Below, in pieces: positions 11,401 through 21,188 of a stretch of 64,000 nt of DNA. Source of the stretch: Eretmocerus hayati (taxonomy: Eukaryota > Arthropoda > Insecta > Hymenoptera > Aphelinidae); contig CM056741.1 in the NCBI GenBank assembly GCA_029851415.1, positions 82,970,282-83,034,281 of the forward strand, written 5' to 3'. Position 1 is the stretch's first letter. Every line of letters begins with the position of its first letter. Under the pieces are notes generated by a model. That model made no database searches and was not told the origin of the DNA. It saw only the letters and a list, made by a program, of their open reading frames with translations. Both the position numbers and the translations under genes were made by a program.

Positions 11401-11518
11401 AGCTACCATATATGGTTCGATGCGTATTTGCTATTAATATACTGTGAAGATCTTTCTTGCATTCCTTTCACTGCGTGTCATCTTTACTCTGACGTGTAAC
11501 TATTCGCAATACACTACA
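11401..11518 (-). repeat. 5' LTR remnant of nested Gypsy (about 118 bp)
   Basis: Matches 6836-6952 with few differences. The rest of the LTR expected left of 11401 is missing or replaced by the unrelated 11284-11400 sequence, so this LTR is partly deleted. That would remove part of the sequence normally needed for a full transcript. Confidence 0.75.
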
Positions 11519-11523
11519 ACATG
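11519..11523. repeat. Target-site duplication of nested Gypsy, right copy (ACATG)
   Basis: Pairs with 6598-6602. Confidence 0.85.
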
Positions 11524-11722
11524 AATGCTTGCCACCAAGACCAGCGATCGATGAATCGCATCGAGTTTTACGTAATTTCAACGTCTGAACTAAATTTTCG
11601 GACACGTAGGATCGCTCCGAACACGGGTCAATTAACGCGCGAGTGCTAACAAAATTTCCATCAGGCGATATCACTATCATACGCGCTGTTGCAAGGAGGA
11701 TCGAGCATTTTTTCTCTGTCAC
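11524..11722 (-). pseudogene. BEL/Pao aspartic protease, N-terminal part
   Basis: The minus strand reads LLATARMIVISPDG, then TRALIDPCSERSYVSE, where BEL proteases usually have ALIDxGSE, then IAGLGGK, where the Gypsy cuts it. It overlaps the gag end in a different frame, so a frameshift separates gag and pol. The rest of the domain resumes below 6598. Confidence 0.8.
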
Positions 11723-13088
11723 TAGAGGTATCAGTATTTGTTGGATCTTTATTATTCAGCACTGTGACATCACTAGGATCGGCTGAATTGCCAGATCCAT
11801 CACTGGGTTTTGGAGGGGTTCTAGCACCTCTTGCCGCAGGGGCTTTCAAATCATTTTTCGGTGCTTCCTCACGGAGAAATTTATGGTGACGCCCATTACA
11901 AATTTTACAATTATGTAAACTTTTGCAATCTTTGACTCCATGACCCTGAGCCAAACAATCAAAACATCTAGAGTCTTTCGGAATGAATCGCTCACGTTGG
12001 TCGATGGTCAAACTTTTGAATTTTGGACAACTGTAAATTTTATGTTTGCCCTGGCAAACGGGGCACGTAACCTGATTACTCGCTACATGAGTGCTAGACT
12101 GGCTAGGCTTAGATCTAATCGGAATACTCGTCCGCATAGTGGGGCTAGTCGACTGTTCACAAGTGGGTTTTTTGACTTCAGACATATTTCCTATCGTACG
12201 GATTCTTGTATCTAGGAATGATTCGAATTCGTCATAAGTTGGATAATCTAAAATTTCACATGTACACTGTTCCCAACTCTGACGAGAAACTTTATCTAAT
12301 TTTGAAACTAAAATGAAAACAATCAAATCACTCCACGAGTCAACTGGTCGCACGAGGTCAAGCAACGCATTCAATGCAGAACTGGATTCATCAGGCAGAA
12401 ATCCCAAAGAATTCAAGTAATCGGACGTAATGTCGGGAATATCTATGAAAGATCTGAGATGGAAGTGAATTTGAATACGCTTATTTTTGTACCGATCAAT
12501 TAAAATTTGCCAGGACGACGCGAAATTGATATTTCTAATCGAAACATTGGAAAGGATTCTACCAGCGTCACCAATGAGCGCGGCTTTCAAACATCGCAAA
12601 CGACCAGCATCAGATAAATGAGGATGTGGAATGATAGTGGATGAAAAAATGTCTTTGAATGGAAATTACTCAGCAGGATTTCCATCGAAGGTCGGCATCG
12701 GCAACTCTGGAAGGTGGAACCCCACGCCTGGCTGCACTTGAGCCGACGCTGGGGCGTGACGATGAGTTTCGGCAGCAATGGCAGACGTCTCGGCTTCCTG
12801 CAGCCTCTCGAGAACAAAGTCGCTGGCTTGATCATAAGCCACTACGACTACCGTGATATTTTTATTCACGAAGTAGTCATGCTGCAGGTCCTCAGGATTG
12901 GCTTCAGTATACAATCCTGCGTGCAAGTTCCGGCACGTATTACATTCTTCGTCCAGTTTGGACAATTTCCTCTTCAACAGCTGCTGAGAGGGATGTGCGT
13001 GTTCTTGCACTTGGTCGAGGGTGTTAACTATCGACCCAGTAATGATGTCTTGTTTCGCAAAGAGCTTGAGGTACTCTTTACTCGACAT
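11661..13088 (-). pseudogene. BEL/Pao gag (DUF1759-type) with zinc knuckles, one in-frame stop
   Basis: Starts MSSKEYLKLFAKQD at 13088. The N-terminal 140 codons end in LPMPTFDGNPAE, the usual start of the DUF1759 gag domain, and are followed by a TAA near 12668. The same frame continues with the gag core and with cysteine knuckles CPVCQGKHKIYSC and CFDCLAQGHGVKDC, and ends at 11661. Gag forms the particle that packages the RNA. Apart from the TAA the frame is open for about 475 codons. Confidence 0.85.
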
Positions 13089-13710
13089 CTTGAGGCTGAT
13101 TCTGTATGAAATTCACAAAAATCAGTAATATCGTACGATTTACGTACAAACTTTGAGGTTCGCTCAGGCTCGCAAGTGTAGCGAGAGCGGTTGAAACAAT
13201 GAGCGCGAGCCAATAAACAACTGAGCGCGGGAGATGATCGCTCTGAGATTGCGATCAAATCACAAGTTGCAAGTCCGGGCAGAAGGTCCAGCTCACAAGG
13301 TGAGGTGGGGTCGAGCGGTGAGTAACACGCTCACATACGCATAAGCATAGCACACATTACTAGCTCTGCGGAAATTCGAGCGCAAGAGAGAGCGACTCGA
13401 GAGAATGAGTGAGAGAACGCACACAGTGTACAGTGCACTACTCTAACATATGGCCTAAGCGGACGATGTCCAATCGGCCGAGGTAGGGGTACTCAGCGAG
13501 AGAGAGACTCGCGAGAGAGACAACGAGGTGAGGTGCGCGGCGCGGCAAGAAGGGCTTGCTTGCACGCGTCAACGGCTGTTCGAACAGCACATCAGGTGAT
13601 TGACTGCTCTACACAATGAAATTCGGCGCGATTGCCGCGCGGGAAATCGTGAGAATCGATTTCCAACTTACTGCGAATGACTGAATTCCACCATGAGATC
13701 GGTGAAAATC
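13089..13710 (-). other. BEL 5' leader between LTR and gag start
   Basis: Non-coding 620 bp with GAGAGA-rich stretches near 13385-13530. A sequence beginning TGGTGGAATTCAG on the minus strand lies 19 nt inside the LTR and could be a primer-binding site, but its distance makes this weak. Confidence 0.4.
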
Positions 13711-14205
13711 TGCTCGGGAGCTGAGGTGCTTCTTTTGGGGTTGAAACACGGGGATGAGGTGTCTGGAGCGGAGTTAGTGATCCAAGCCAGTGCTTTGTAG
13801 ATTTCGTGTTACCTCACAGAAAAAATCACATTTATTCACTAAGCGTACGATCTAAATACACAGTTTGTCACTCGCGTTCAGTGCGCTAAATCAGTCGTGC
13901 GAGGATGCACTTTTCTCACACTCCGCGGGCATAGACAGAAGGTACTTTGGTCGATATGATCGGCCGATAGTCGATATATATGTATATATAATGAGCGATC
14001 GTCGCGTGTACGGGGTAAACGAAGATCATCCGTGGGCTTTGGTCAAGGCTGAAGTGATTTGGAGCTTTTGCGAGCTCTATAGAGAAGAGGTAAGGCACAC
14101 GCACGGCTATTGTGATATTGGTGACATCGAACTCAAGATAATACAACTATTTCAGGGGGAAACGAGCGAGCGCATCTCGCTGTACGAATATTCGAATCCT
14201 GAACA
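13711..14205 (-). repeat. 5' LTR of BEL/Pao element
   Basis: Matches 1488-1980 along its length and abuts the LINE-E reverse transcriptase at 14206. The five bases that follow, ACTAT, pair with ACGAT at 1483-1487 as a probable 5-bp target duplication with one later mutation. Confidence 0.88.
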
Positions 14206-15756
14206 ACTATGTTGGCAAAATTTGTTCAATATCATTGCCTGATAACATTCCAACTTTTGATTCTTCCCCAGTTCGCAAACTCGAAATTGCTTAAGCATGG
14301 TGTCCCCGTCCATTCAGCCGCACTTGACAGGAATAGTCAATGACTCTCTTGCATCCGGATACTCTCCCGACTCATGGAGGCTCGCTTCAATAATTCCATT
14401 GCTAAAGATACCAGCACCAAAAACACCTTCTGATACTCCGCCAGTTGCTCAGCTCTCGAAATTTTCCAAAGCACTGGAGCGTGTGGTTCATCAACAATTA
14501 TCTGCACTCTTGTCCGCGTCGAATTCATTGAATGAACGGCGGTCAGGCTTCAGGTCTCATCACTCGACTTAAACAGCCCTCCTGGGCGTTCTAGAAGATG
14601 CACGAGCAGCCATTGACGAAAGAATGCTCACCATACTGATATCATTTGATTTCTCTGAAGCATTTGATACACTTCCTCATGCTAAGCTACTGGTGAAGCT
14701 AAAAAAATCGGCTGCACCGATCGCGTCATCCGCTGGTTCGCCAGCTACCTCATCGGACGCCACCAAGCAGTTCACCTTGCAGATGGGAGTCACGAATCCT
14801 GGCTGCCACTTCTTACTGGCGTACCCCAAGGTAGCGTACTGGGTCTTCTGCTCTTTTCAATTTTCATCAATGACCTTCCTGGAGTTGTGAGACATGCGCA
14901 ATGCACTATCTTCGCCGACGACTCTAGCATCTACCTACATTGCCTGCCTAGTGAGGTACTCGAGCTCATTGCTCTGATATCACTAGATGCCCAAGCAGTT
15001 GCCCAGTGGGCATCTGACAATGGCCTCAAATTCAATGCATCGAAGACATCCGCGATAATCCTCGAGAGTAAACTCTATCTTCGCGAGGTGAACTTCAATC
15101 AAATACCGCGCGTGCAAGTCATGGGGGAGGGGGAGATCAGTTCCTCATTCGAACTGTGTAAAGAGCCTGTGTAAATGCTGATTACTTCCTCTCTTGACCG
15201 GGGTAAGCAGATGTACCAAATTAGCCAACGAGTTCATAGGTCGCTGTATTCTCTAAGCATTGCTGCTCGCAGTTTTGCTCGTCCTCTCAGACAGCAACTC
15301 GCGAGCGTCTAGTAATGCCATATCTTGATTACGGGTCAGCTTTGCACCCTGGCTTGAGCAAAGAACAAAACCTCGAGCTCCATAGACTGCACGACGCATG
15401 CATCAGATTTGTGTGTAGAAACATTCCACGTCAGTCTCATGTTTCGCCATATCGCATCAGCCTTGGATGGCTCTCCGCGGAAAAGCGTAGAGATGATCTT
15501 CTAGGGTCACTCGCGCTTACAATTATCAAGTATGATCTACCGATCTCCTTGAGAATGAAGTCTTCCCTTGCAGTCGGGAATCTTACCCTGCGTCAATCGA
15601 GTCGCAAGAACAGAAAACAAAGCCGCTCTCACGTCCCGTGCTCCGCGTACTGAAGCTTTGAACGAATCGTTTATAATTCGCGCTTCATTCCTGCTCAACA
15701 AACTCCCGGACTTAGATCTAAATATAAGTCCCGAGAACCTCAAACAGTTACTGTGA
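14206..15756 (+). pseudogene. Degenerate LINE-E reverse transcriptase
   Basis: RT motifs are spread over several frames: SFDFSEAFDTLPHAKLL at about 14641-14700 (motif A), GVPQGS near 14818, TIFADDSSIYLHC at about 14908-14945 (motif C with the ADD box intact), SDNGLKFNASKTSAII at 15015-15060, then the C-terminal region MPYLDYGSALHPG at 15315 and LGWLSAEKRRDDL near 15460. At least four frame changes and several stops are present. The catalytic residues survive but the gene cannot be translated as one protein. Confidence 0.82.
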
Positions 15757-16103
15757 AAGCACTTACTAGACTCTGACTGCGACGATTGGTTTAAGCGCGC
15801 ATCACGAGGAGGTCTCATCGTTATTCAACCATCTCTAGCTAATATTATCGGAGAACTTCCATAATATGAACAGTACATGATACCTAAATTGAGAGCTCTC
15901 TCCGCTAGGAGGAATATTGTTCATACGAAGTCTTACACTGTCTCAGGAGTGTTATTTATTCATTTTCATTCCAATATTCCAATGCGCTGTCAAATTCTTG
16001 TATATCGACAAGATTACTGAATTGTCCAGCTGTGATTATCCCTATCTGGGCGAATAGAGTTGTACCCCCCAACCTAAATGAAATAACAATCAATCAATCA
16101 GTC
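14206..16103 (+). mobile_element. LINE-E: CR1/Jockey-like LINE split by BEL
   Basis: RT to 3' tail of a LINE related to LINE-1 at the left edge. It starts directly at the BEL boundary and ends in a (TCAA)n-type tail at 16085-16108, followed by TC repeats. There is no 5' UTR, ORF1 or endonuclease, so it was 5'-truncated before BEL inserted. Confidence 0.82.
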
Positions 16104-16127
16104 AATCAATCTCTCTCCCTCTCTCTC

Positions 16128-16131
<4 letters not shown>
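16085..16131 (+). repeat. TCAA tail and TC tract between LINE-E and R1-F
   Basis: AATCAATCAATCAGTCAATC followed by TCTCTCTCCCTCTCTCTCGC. It separates a plus-strand LINE from a minus-strand R1-type LINE. Confidence 0.85.

Positions 16132-16168
<37 letters not shown>
16132..16168 (-). repeat. Poly-A tail of R1-F (37 T on plus strand)
   Basis: Uninterrupted homopolymer at the 3' end of the element. Confidence 0.9.
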
Positions 16169-16171
<3 letters not shown>

Positions 16172-16637
16172 GTGGTTAGAGGGCAAAATCTCCCTCAGGA
16201 TCCCTCGGACCCGTCCCCAGACACCGGACTGCTTCAGCATACGCGGACTACGCATAGCCCACGCAGGCCATACCAGGCGGGACACGGGTTTGGGTGGGGC
16301 CCACCGAGAGGTGGGCCCGGCCGTGTAATATCCCTCTCCCCTCGATGTCCGATACCTAGGGCATCGGGCAATCAAGAAGGAGATCCACCTGCATCTACCA
16401 TCTCATCCCGGAACCGCGTGAGCATTACTTCAGGATGAGCGGCATGTCTCGCGCTCGATTGCGAGCGTTCCTCTTCTCCATCTTCTCTCTTCGGCCACTT
16501 GTCGGCATCTTCTGTTTTCACTCTTCATTGTTCCCTCTCTTTCTTCTTTCTTCCCTCTTCTTTCTTCTTTCTTCCCTCTTCAGTGCATCAGATTCCTCCT
16601 GGAATCATTTGGGCCTCTTCTGTTCCAATCGGCAGAG

Positions 16638-17263
16638 TCACTGTGATTCGCCTGCTTCGAGGCGCCTTACTTCCCTCTCTTTCTCCTCTTTGCGGGTCAT
16701 CACCAGCTTGATGTATCCGGTGAGTCTATCCCATGTCTCCTGGTTGCGGAGCAAGTACGGGACGAGATTCTCGGGTGTTAGTTGAGCACCCAGCCATTCA
16801 TCCAGCTCGGCGCGCTCTCTCCGGGTGTCGCTGCACTTGAACAGGGCATGTTCGGCGTCATCCCATTCGTCCCCGCATGACTGGCATGCTGGGGTCGTCC
16901 TCTTCTTGAACCTGGTTAGATAGGAACCGAAGCAACCATGATCGCTCAGTGCCTGCGTCGTCCAGTAGTCCATCTCTCCGTGGGTGCGTTCCGCCCACTT
17001 GGCTACGTCACGGATCAGCCGGTGCGTCCATCTGCCGTTCGCAAATGGCGAATCCCACTCAGTTTGCCAATGCTCAAGGGTGGTTTCCTTCTCGTTGTCG
17101 CGGATAATCTCCTTCATCGTCGGGGTGAGTACTCGTTTGGCTCCGATCACTTTCTGGCGGTCCCAGATCCTCACTCGCTCCGCGACGAGCAAGTGGATGG
17201 GCGGTGTACTTGCCAATACGTAAGCCGCATCTCCTGACACGGTGCGGTAGGCACTCTCTCTCT
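16638..17263 (-). pseudogene. R1-clade ORF2 C-terminus
   Basis: About 200 codons reading AYRTVSGDAAYVLASTPPIH, then RTHGEMDYWTTQALSDHGCF, then the Cys/His cluster CQSCGDEWDDAEHALFKC, ending EAGESQ. This is the region after the RT domain in R1-type LINEs. The same region occurs in R1-G (29.0-29.4 and 17.86-18.1 kb). Endonuclease and RT are lost by 5' truncation. Open codons past 17264 simply read through the GA repeat. Confidence 0.85.
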
Positions 17264-17265
17264 CG

Positions 17266-17332
<67 letters not shown>
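17264..17332. repeat. (TC)n microsatellite at 5' end of R1-F
   Basis: About 70 bp of nearly pure TC. It produces artificial Arg-Glu or Ser-Leu reading frames on either strand. Confidence 0.95.
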
Positions 17333-17336
<4 letters not shown>

Positions 17337-17392
17337 CCTGTTCCTCATCTTCGGCCTCTGATCGACGGGTCTTGTGCTCTCTCTCTCTCTTC
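17333..17392. other. Spacer with short TC tract before R1-G
   Basis: About 46 bp of unassigned sequence, then TCTCTCTCTCTC at 17379-17390, which meets the poly-A end of R1-G. Confidence 0.6.
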
Positions 17393-18112
17393 CCTTTTTT
17401 TCTTTTAAAGTGGTTAGAGGGCAAAATCTGCCTCAAGATCCCTCGGAACCGGCCCCAGACACTGGACTGATTCAGCTTACGCGGACTACGCATAGTCCAC
17501 GCAGGCCATACCAGGCGGGGCACGGATTTGGGTGGGGCCCACCAAGAGGTGGGCCCAGCCGTGTAAAATCCGTCTCCCCTTGATTTCCGATACCTAGGGC
17601 ATCGGGCAATCAAGAAGGAGATCCACCTGCATCTACCATCTCAGCCCGGAACCGCGTGAGCATTACTTCAGGATGAGCGACATGTCTCGCGCTCGATTGC
17701 GAGCGTTCCTCTTCTCTATCTTCTCTCTTCGGCCACTTGTCGGCATTTTCTACCTCCATTCTTCCTCTTCCCCTCTCTTTCTTCTTTCTCCCGTCTTCAA
17801 ATCATCATATTCCTCCTGGAGTAATTTTGACCTCTTCTGTTTGAATCGGCAGACTCACTGTGATTCGCCTGCTTCGAGGCGCCTCACTTCCCTTTCTTTC
17901 TCCTCCTTACGGGTCATCACCAGCTTAATGTATCTGGTGACTCTATCCCATGTCTCCTGGTCGCGGAGCAAGTACGAGACGAGGTTCTCAGGTGTTAGTT
18001 GAGCACCCAGCCATTCATCCAACTCGGCGAGCTCCCTTCGGGTGTCATTGCACGTGAACATGGCGTGTTCAGCGTCATCCCAGTTGTCCCCGCATGACTG
18101 ACATGCTGGCTA
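17393..18112 (-). pseudogene. R1-G 3' end: ORF2 C-terminus and 3' UTR
   Basis: Nearly parallel to R1-F 16168-16880. The coding part at 17855-18112 keeps the latter half of the Cys/His cluster and ends EAGESQ. The 3' UTR runs to a poly-A-like TTTTCTTTTTTT on the plus strand at 17395-17406. Confidence 0.8.
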
Positions 18113-18161
18113 TGTCAGTCACACCAAATGCCTTCACGGAAGAAGGGAAGGAGGAGACGCA
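18113..18161. other. 49-bp filler left of the LTR element
   Basis: Not R1 sequence. Its reverse complement resembles the LTR element's own leader around 22202-22240, sharing CTCCTTCCCTTCTTCCG and TTTGGTGT. It may be a rearranged or inverted piece of that leader. No target duplication is visible here. Confidence 0.45.
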
Positions 18162-18308
18162 TGTAACTGAGGGTTAACTAGGGGGATAATAAGGTGGGTT
18201 TCAGGTCCTCGAAAGATCAGAAATGCCGGGTTTAGAATAATAAATATGAACTATTTATTCAAGTCATGTACAATGGTCGATCCTGTAAGAAAAAGAAGAA
18301 ATATATAT

Positions 18309-18704
18309 GTTACGTACCAAACCCGAAATCGTACACTTCGCGAACGGTACAGCCGATTCTGTACCATTCGCGAATGGTACACCACCATTTGTACCGAGCC
18401 CGATATTCTGGGTTTGGTACAGCAGAGTCTTGTACCATTCGCGAACTGTACAGCCGCGTTGTACCGAGCTCGATTTCGAATCGCGCTATATGGCTCGGAT
18501 CGTGTTTACAAATGAGAATTGTCTATAAATGATGATTAGCAAAATGATATGTATTGACGAGTTTAGCTCGAATTCAGTCAAGTACAAGTAACGATCGCGC
18601 TTGCACATTGGATCCCGACAATACTATTCGTGATGAGTTCAACTCAAAATTAGATGCTCTTCGAACATCCGATAGTTGTAAGTTCATAAAAAGTAAGACA
18701 GAAT
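18309..18704 (+). repeat. T1 left TIR
   Basis: Inverted copy of 19587-19982 with a few substitutions. It includes the palindrome GTACCATTCGCGAATGGTAC at 18361-18380. Confidence 0.88.
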
Positions 18705-18783
18705 ATTCTTACAGAAGTGACACACAGTTCCATGAACATTAGAATCACTGCACGGAGTATGTTCGCGTATCTTGTTTTGATAA

Positions 18784-19204
18784 CCCTAGTAAAAATAAGT
18801 GCCTCATGATCATATATGAACATGTTCCCAGCCAAACTGTGGTCATCTATGACCATCTATGACCTCAGAATATATTATGTCTCCATGGTCAGTCATGGGT
18901 AAACAAAGCCAACTAGTACATGGCCGTAGGGTGTTGTAATCAAGTGGTTGTACATGACATTTTCAATATCGGATGGAGGTCTATCAGTTGGAGCCCCAAA
19001 CGCGCTTATTACGAAGTTTCGGATTGAGAAAGATTTCGAGTTGGCAATGAAGTGCTTCATTTCCAACATGAATTCCTAGGATCAAGTATGGAGACCAATG
19101 ACGACCTATGACTCCGGCCTCATGGTCATAGGCGGTCATGTATGACCACAGTCCGGTCGGGAACATGTTCATATATGATCATGAGGCACTTATTCTTGCT
19201 AGGG
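18784..19204. mobile_element. 421-bp MITE-like element inside T1
   Basis: The ends are inverted repeats of about 45-70 bp starting CCCTAG(T/C)AA(A/G)AATAAGTG and containing ATCATATATGAACATGTTCC. Repeated TGGTCAT(A/C)TATGACC-like motifs lie inside. There is no ORF and no clear target duplication. Confidence 0.75.
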
Positions 19205-19586
19205 AACATAATTCACCTTGTGGACACCGCCATGCCCAATTTCATCATGAATCTATCTTCATCTAATATAAACTTCATCAGTATATCGTAGATTTCGGAT
19301 TTTTCTACGTGATATCTTACTTCGTCGTATCACTGTAAGAAGGAATCCTCAAAATCAGTCTCATTGTCTGAATATTAACATAACATGGTCAGGGGGTTTG
19401 TTGTGATTTAGTACGATTTTTTACCGACTCTGAGAATTTTTTCTTGAAGTGCTATTTTCATAGGAAAGATTAGACGAGGAATATCGCCAACAATATATAT
19501 GTCAAACTGTTTCAATCTTCTTTATTCCAGAGAGGTCTTGAATGATTTCTTCTCAACTCCACTAATTAGCTTCGCAAGGTCTCGTC

Positions 19587-19982
19587 ATTCTGTCTCACTT
19601 TTTATGGACTTACAATTATCGGATGTTCGAAGAGCATCTAATTTTGAGTTGAACTCATCACGAATAGTATTGTCGGGATCCAATGTGCAAGCGCGATCGT
19701 TACTTGTACTTGACTGAATTCGAGCTAAACTCGTCAATACATATCATTTTGCTAATCATCATTTATAGACAATTCTCATTTGTAAACACGATCCGAGCCT
19801 TATGGCGCGATTCGAAATCGAGCTCGGTACAAGGCAGCTGTACAGTTCGCGAATGGTACAAGACTCTGCTGTACCAAACCCGGGATATCGGGCTCGGTAC
19901 AAATGGTAGTGTACCATTCGCGAATGGTACAGAATCGGCTGTACCGTTCGCGAAGTATACGATTTCGGGTTTGGTACGTAAC
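19587..19982 (-). repeat. T1 right TIR
   Basis: Inverted partner of 18309-18704, with the same palindrome at 19911-19930. Confidence 0.88.
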
Positions 19983-20604
19983 ATATATATATGAAGAAGT
20001 ACTGATGAATTAGTGTTCGGACGTAACTGTGTGTCTACAAAATACGGTCTAGCCTTAAACATGGGAATCACAATCAGGTATTATTACGGTGCTTCTAAGG
20101 CCACGAGAGAGCTCCTCCGGGCGGGTAAAGAAATAAGTGGCTAGCCGGTGTATACTTGGACGGGCCTAGTCTCCTCACCACTAGAGCTCCTAGAGGTGTG
20201 GAACACTTTGGTACCCTGCATGCCATCTCGACTCCTGGAGCTTCCAGGGAATCGAGAGGCGTTTGTCCGGGTGGTAACGCGGACGGGATGATTGACTGAC
20301 TACTGTGCTCCAGCAGCCAGCCTCTCGTCTGCAGCGCTTCTGCAGATAAAGAGGAGTTGCCTGCTAGTGGATGCGTAAGCCATCTCCAGACTAGAGCTCC
20401 TAGACTGGAGAGGCGAACGAGTCCCATGCGCGAGGCGGACTGGTGAAACCCGCACGAATCACGGCTATTGAAGCATGCGCGATCTGCGGTGCGGCGGCTC
20501 ACGGGTTGCTCTGCCGGGGGTAATCGGCGCCTTTGGCCCGCACACGTCTGTGCGAGCGCACCGAAGCCCAACCGGTTGCGAGGGCTGAAGGGGTGCTCGT
20601 CACA

Positions 20605-20619
20605 TCCCCCTCTTCTTTT
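20605..20619 (-). other. Polypurine tract of non-autonomous LTR element
   Basis: The minus strand reads AAAAGAAGAGGGGGA directly before the 3' LTR start TGTGACGAGC. Confidence 0.75.
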
Positions 20620-21184
20620 GAAGAGTGAAACCCGGACGTTTCACTCTACCCTGGGACCCGGGGCAACGGGAGAAACTAGAGTTGATAATACAGAGATTAT
20701 CACGGGGACTAGGTGTCGATAATTCAGGGATTACCGTGAACCTACGTGTCGGTAATGTGGTAATTACCGTCAAACTACAATGTGTATCTGTTGTCTGGTG
20801 ATAAGCGAGAAAACTTCTCTTACGGCAACGGGTGATGATTCCTGCAGCGTCGAAGTTTAGATGCCACTTGATGCTGTCGTTGCGCCACCGGTAGCGTTTT
20901 GCCCCCACTGGAACACTTATGACGTTCCCATCTGGTAGCGTTACGGCAAACGTGGGTGCTCCTGGGAGAGGGGCAGCTTGTACTGGGGCTAGGGCAGGTG
21001 ATAATGGCGGTGTCTCTATGCTGACAACAGGTGTCGCTGGTGCTGCTAGAGTTACTGTAATTGGCGGTGGTGGCGATACCATGCTCTGGTCCGGGATCTG
21101 CACAGTCAATGCTGCTGGCCCTGTGCACGGGGCAAGCGAACATACTGGCGTCGGCTTGGTGGTCTGTACAATTATTTTACTCAA
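20620..21184 (-). CDS. Unrecognised ORF, downstream ORF of pol-less LTR element
   Basis: An open frame of 194 codons starts MSKIIVQTTKPTPVCSL at 21184 and runs to 20600, just into the LTR. The first half is rich in Pro, Ala and Thr; the second contains GAKRYRWRNDSIKWHLN. No domain is recognised. The part nearest the LTR encodes degenerate repeats with the core TGTCGATAAT/TGTCGGTAAT at about 20695-20760, so the real C-terminus is doubtful. It lies in a different frame from the upstream ORF, a gag-to-pol-like order with no pol motifs. Confidence 0.4.
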
Positions 21185-21188
21185 GGTA

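Larger units (their letters stand above)
6603..11518 (-). mobile_element. Ty3/Gypsy element (Mag/K02A2.6-like) nested in BEL protease
   Basis: The coding strand is minus, in the order gag (from 11283), CCHC knuckles, protease, RT, RNase H and integrase (to 6965), followed by a polypurine tract and 3' LTR. The ends are TG and CA with a perfect 5-bp target duplication. The total removed (4921 bp) brings the two BEL protease halves into the same frame. The element is itself degenerate: gag and RT-RNase H are split by frameshifts, key RT and integrase residues are changed, and the 5' LTR is incomplete. Confidence 0.9.
1488..14205 (-). mobile_element. BEL/Pao LTR retrotransposon carrying two nested insertions
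   Basis: Coding order on the minus strand is gag (13088-11661), aspartic protease, RT/RNase H, integrase and a C-terminal DUF5641-type domain (ending 2115), flanked by direct repeats of 493-495 bp. The LTR begins TGTTCAGG and ends CA on the coding strand. Inside lie a LINE fragment at 2782-3554 in the integrase and a Gypsy element at 6603-11518 in the protease. Without them the element is about 7.0 kb, normal for BEL/Pao. Several in-frame stops and a gag/protease frame change make it dead. No convincing primer-binding site or polypurine tract was found. Confidence 0.9.
16132..17263 (-). mobile_element. R1-F: 5'-truncated R1-clade LINE, TC tracts on both sides
   Basis: On the minus strand the element begins within ORF2 at the TC tract (17264), runs through the C-terminal Cys/His domain and about 500 bp of 3' UTR, and ends in poly-A (poly-T 16132-16168 on the plus strand) abutting another TC tract. 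The 3' UTR is nearly identical to 17405-17640 in R1-G. Confidence 0.88.
18309..19982. mobile_element. T1: 1.67-kb DNA transposon with 396-bp TIRs, no transposase
   Basis: The two ends are inverted copies of each other over 396 bp (18309-18704 and 19587-19982), starting GTTACGTACCAAACCCGAAA. The TIRs are packed with short motifs built on GTACCxTTCGCGAA and include a perfect 20-bp palindrome on each side. The 880-bp core has no credible ORF and contains a second, smaller inverted-repeat element. It sits in an AT run of the LTR, which hides the target duplication. It is probably non-autonomous. Confidence 0.85.
18162..20604 (-). repeat. 3' LTR of non-autonomous LTR element, split by T1
   Basis: The LTR parts are 18162-18308 and 19983-20604. 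They match 22484-22629 and 28387-28999 with substitutions and small indels. Confidence 0.82.

Noticed and set aside
13089..13710. BEL primer-binding site
   Set aside because: The only TGG-starting candidate is 19 nt from the LTR and its tRNA match could not be checked, so it is not listed as a feature.
17204..17470. Ser/Leu and Arg/Glu repeat proteins around the TC tracts (also 33465-33932 and 34340-34627)
   Set aside because: These are translations of (TC)n microsatellite DNA and not genes.
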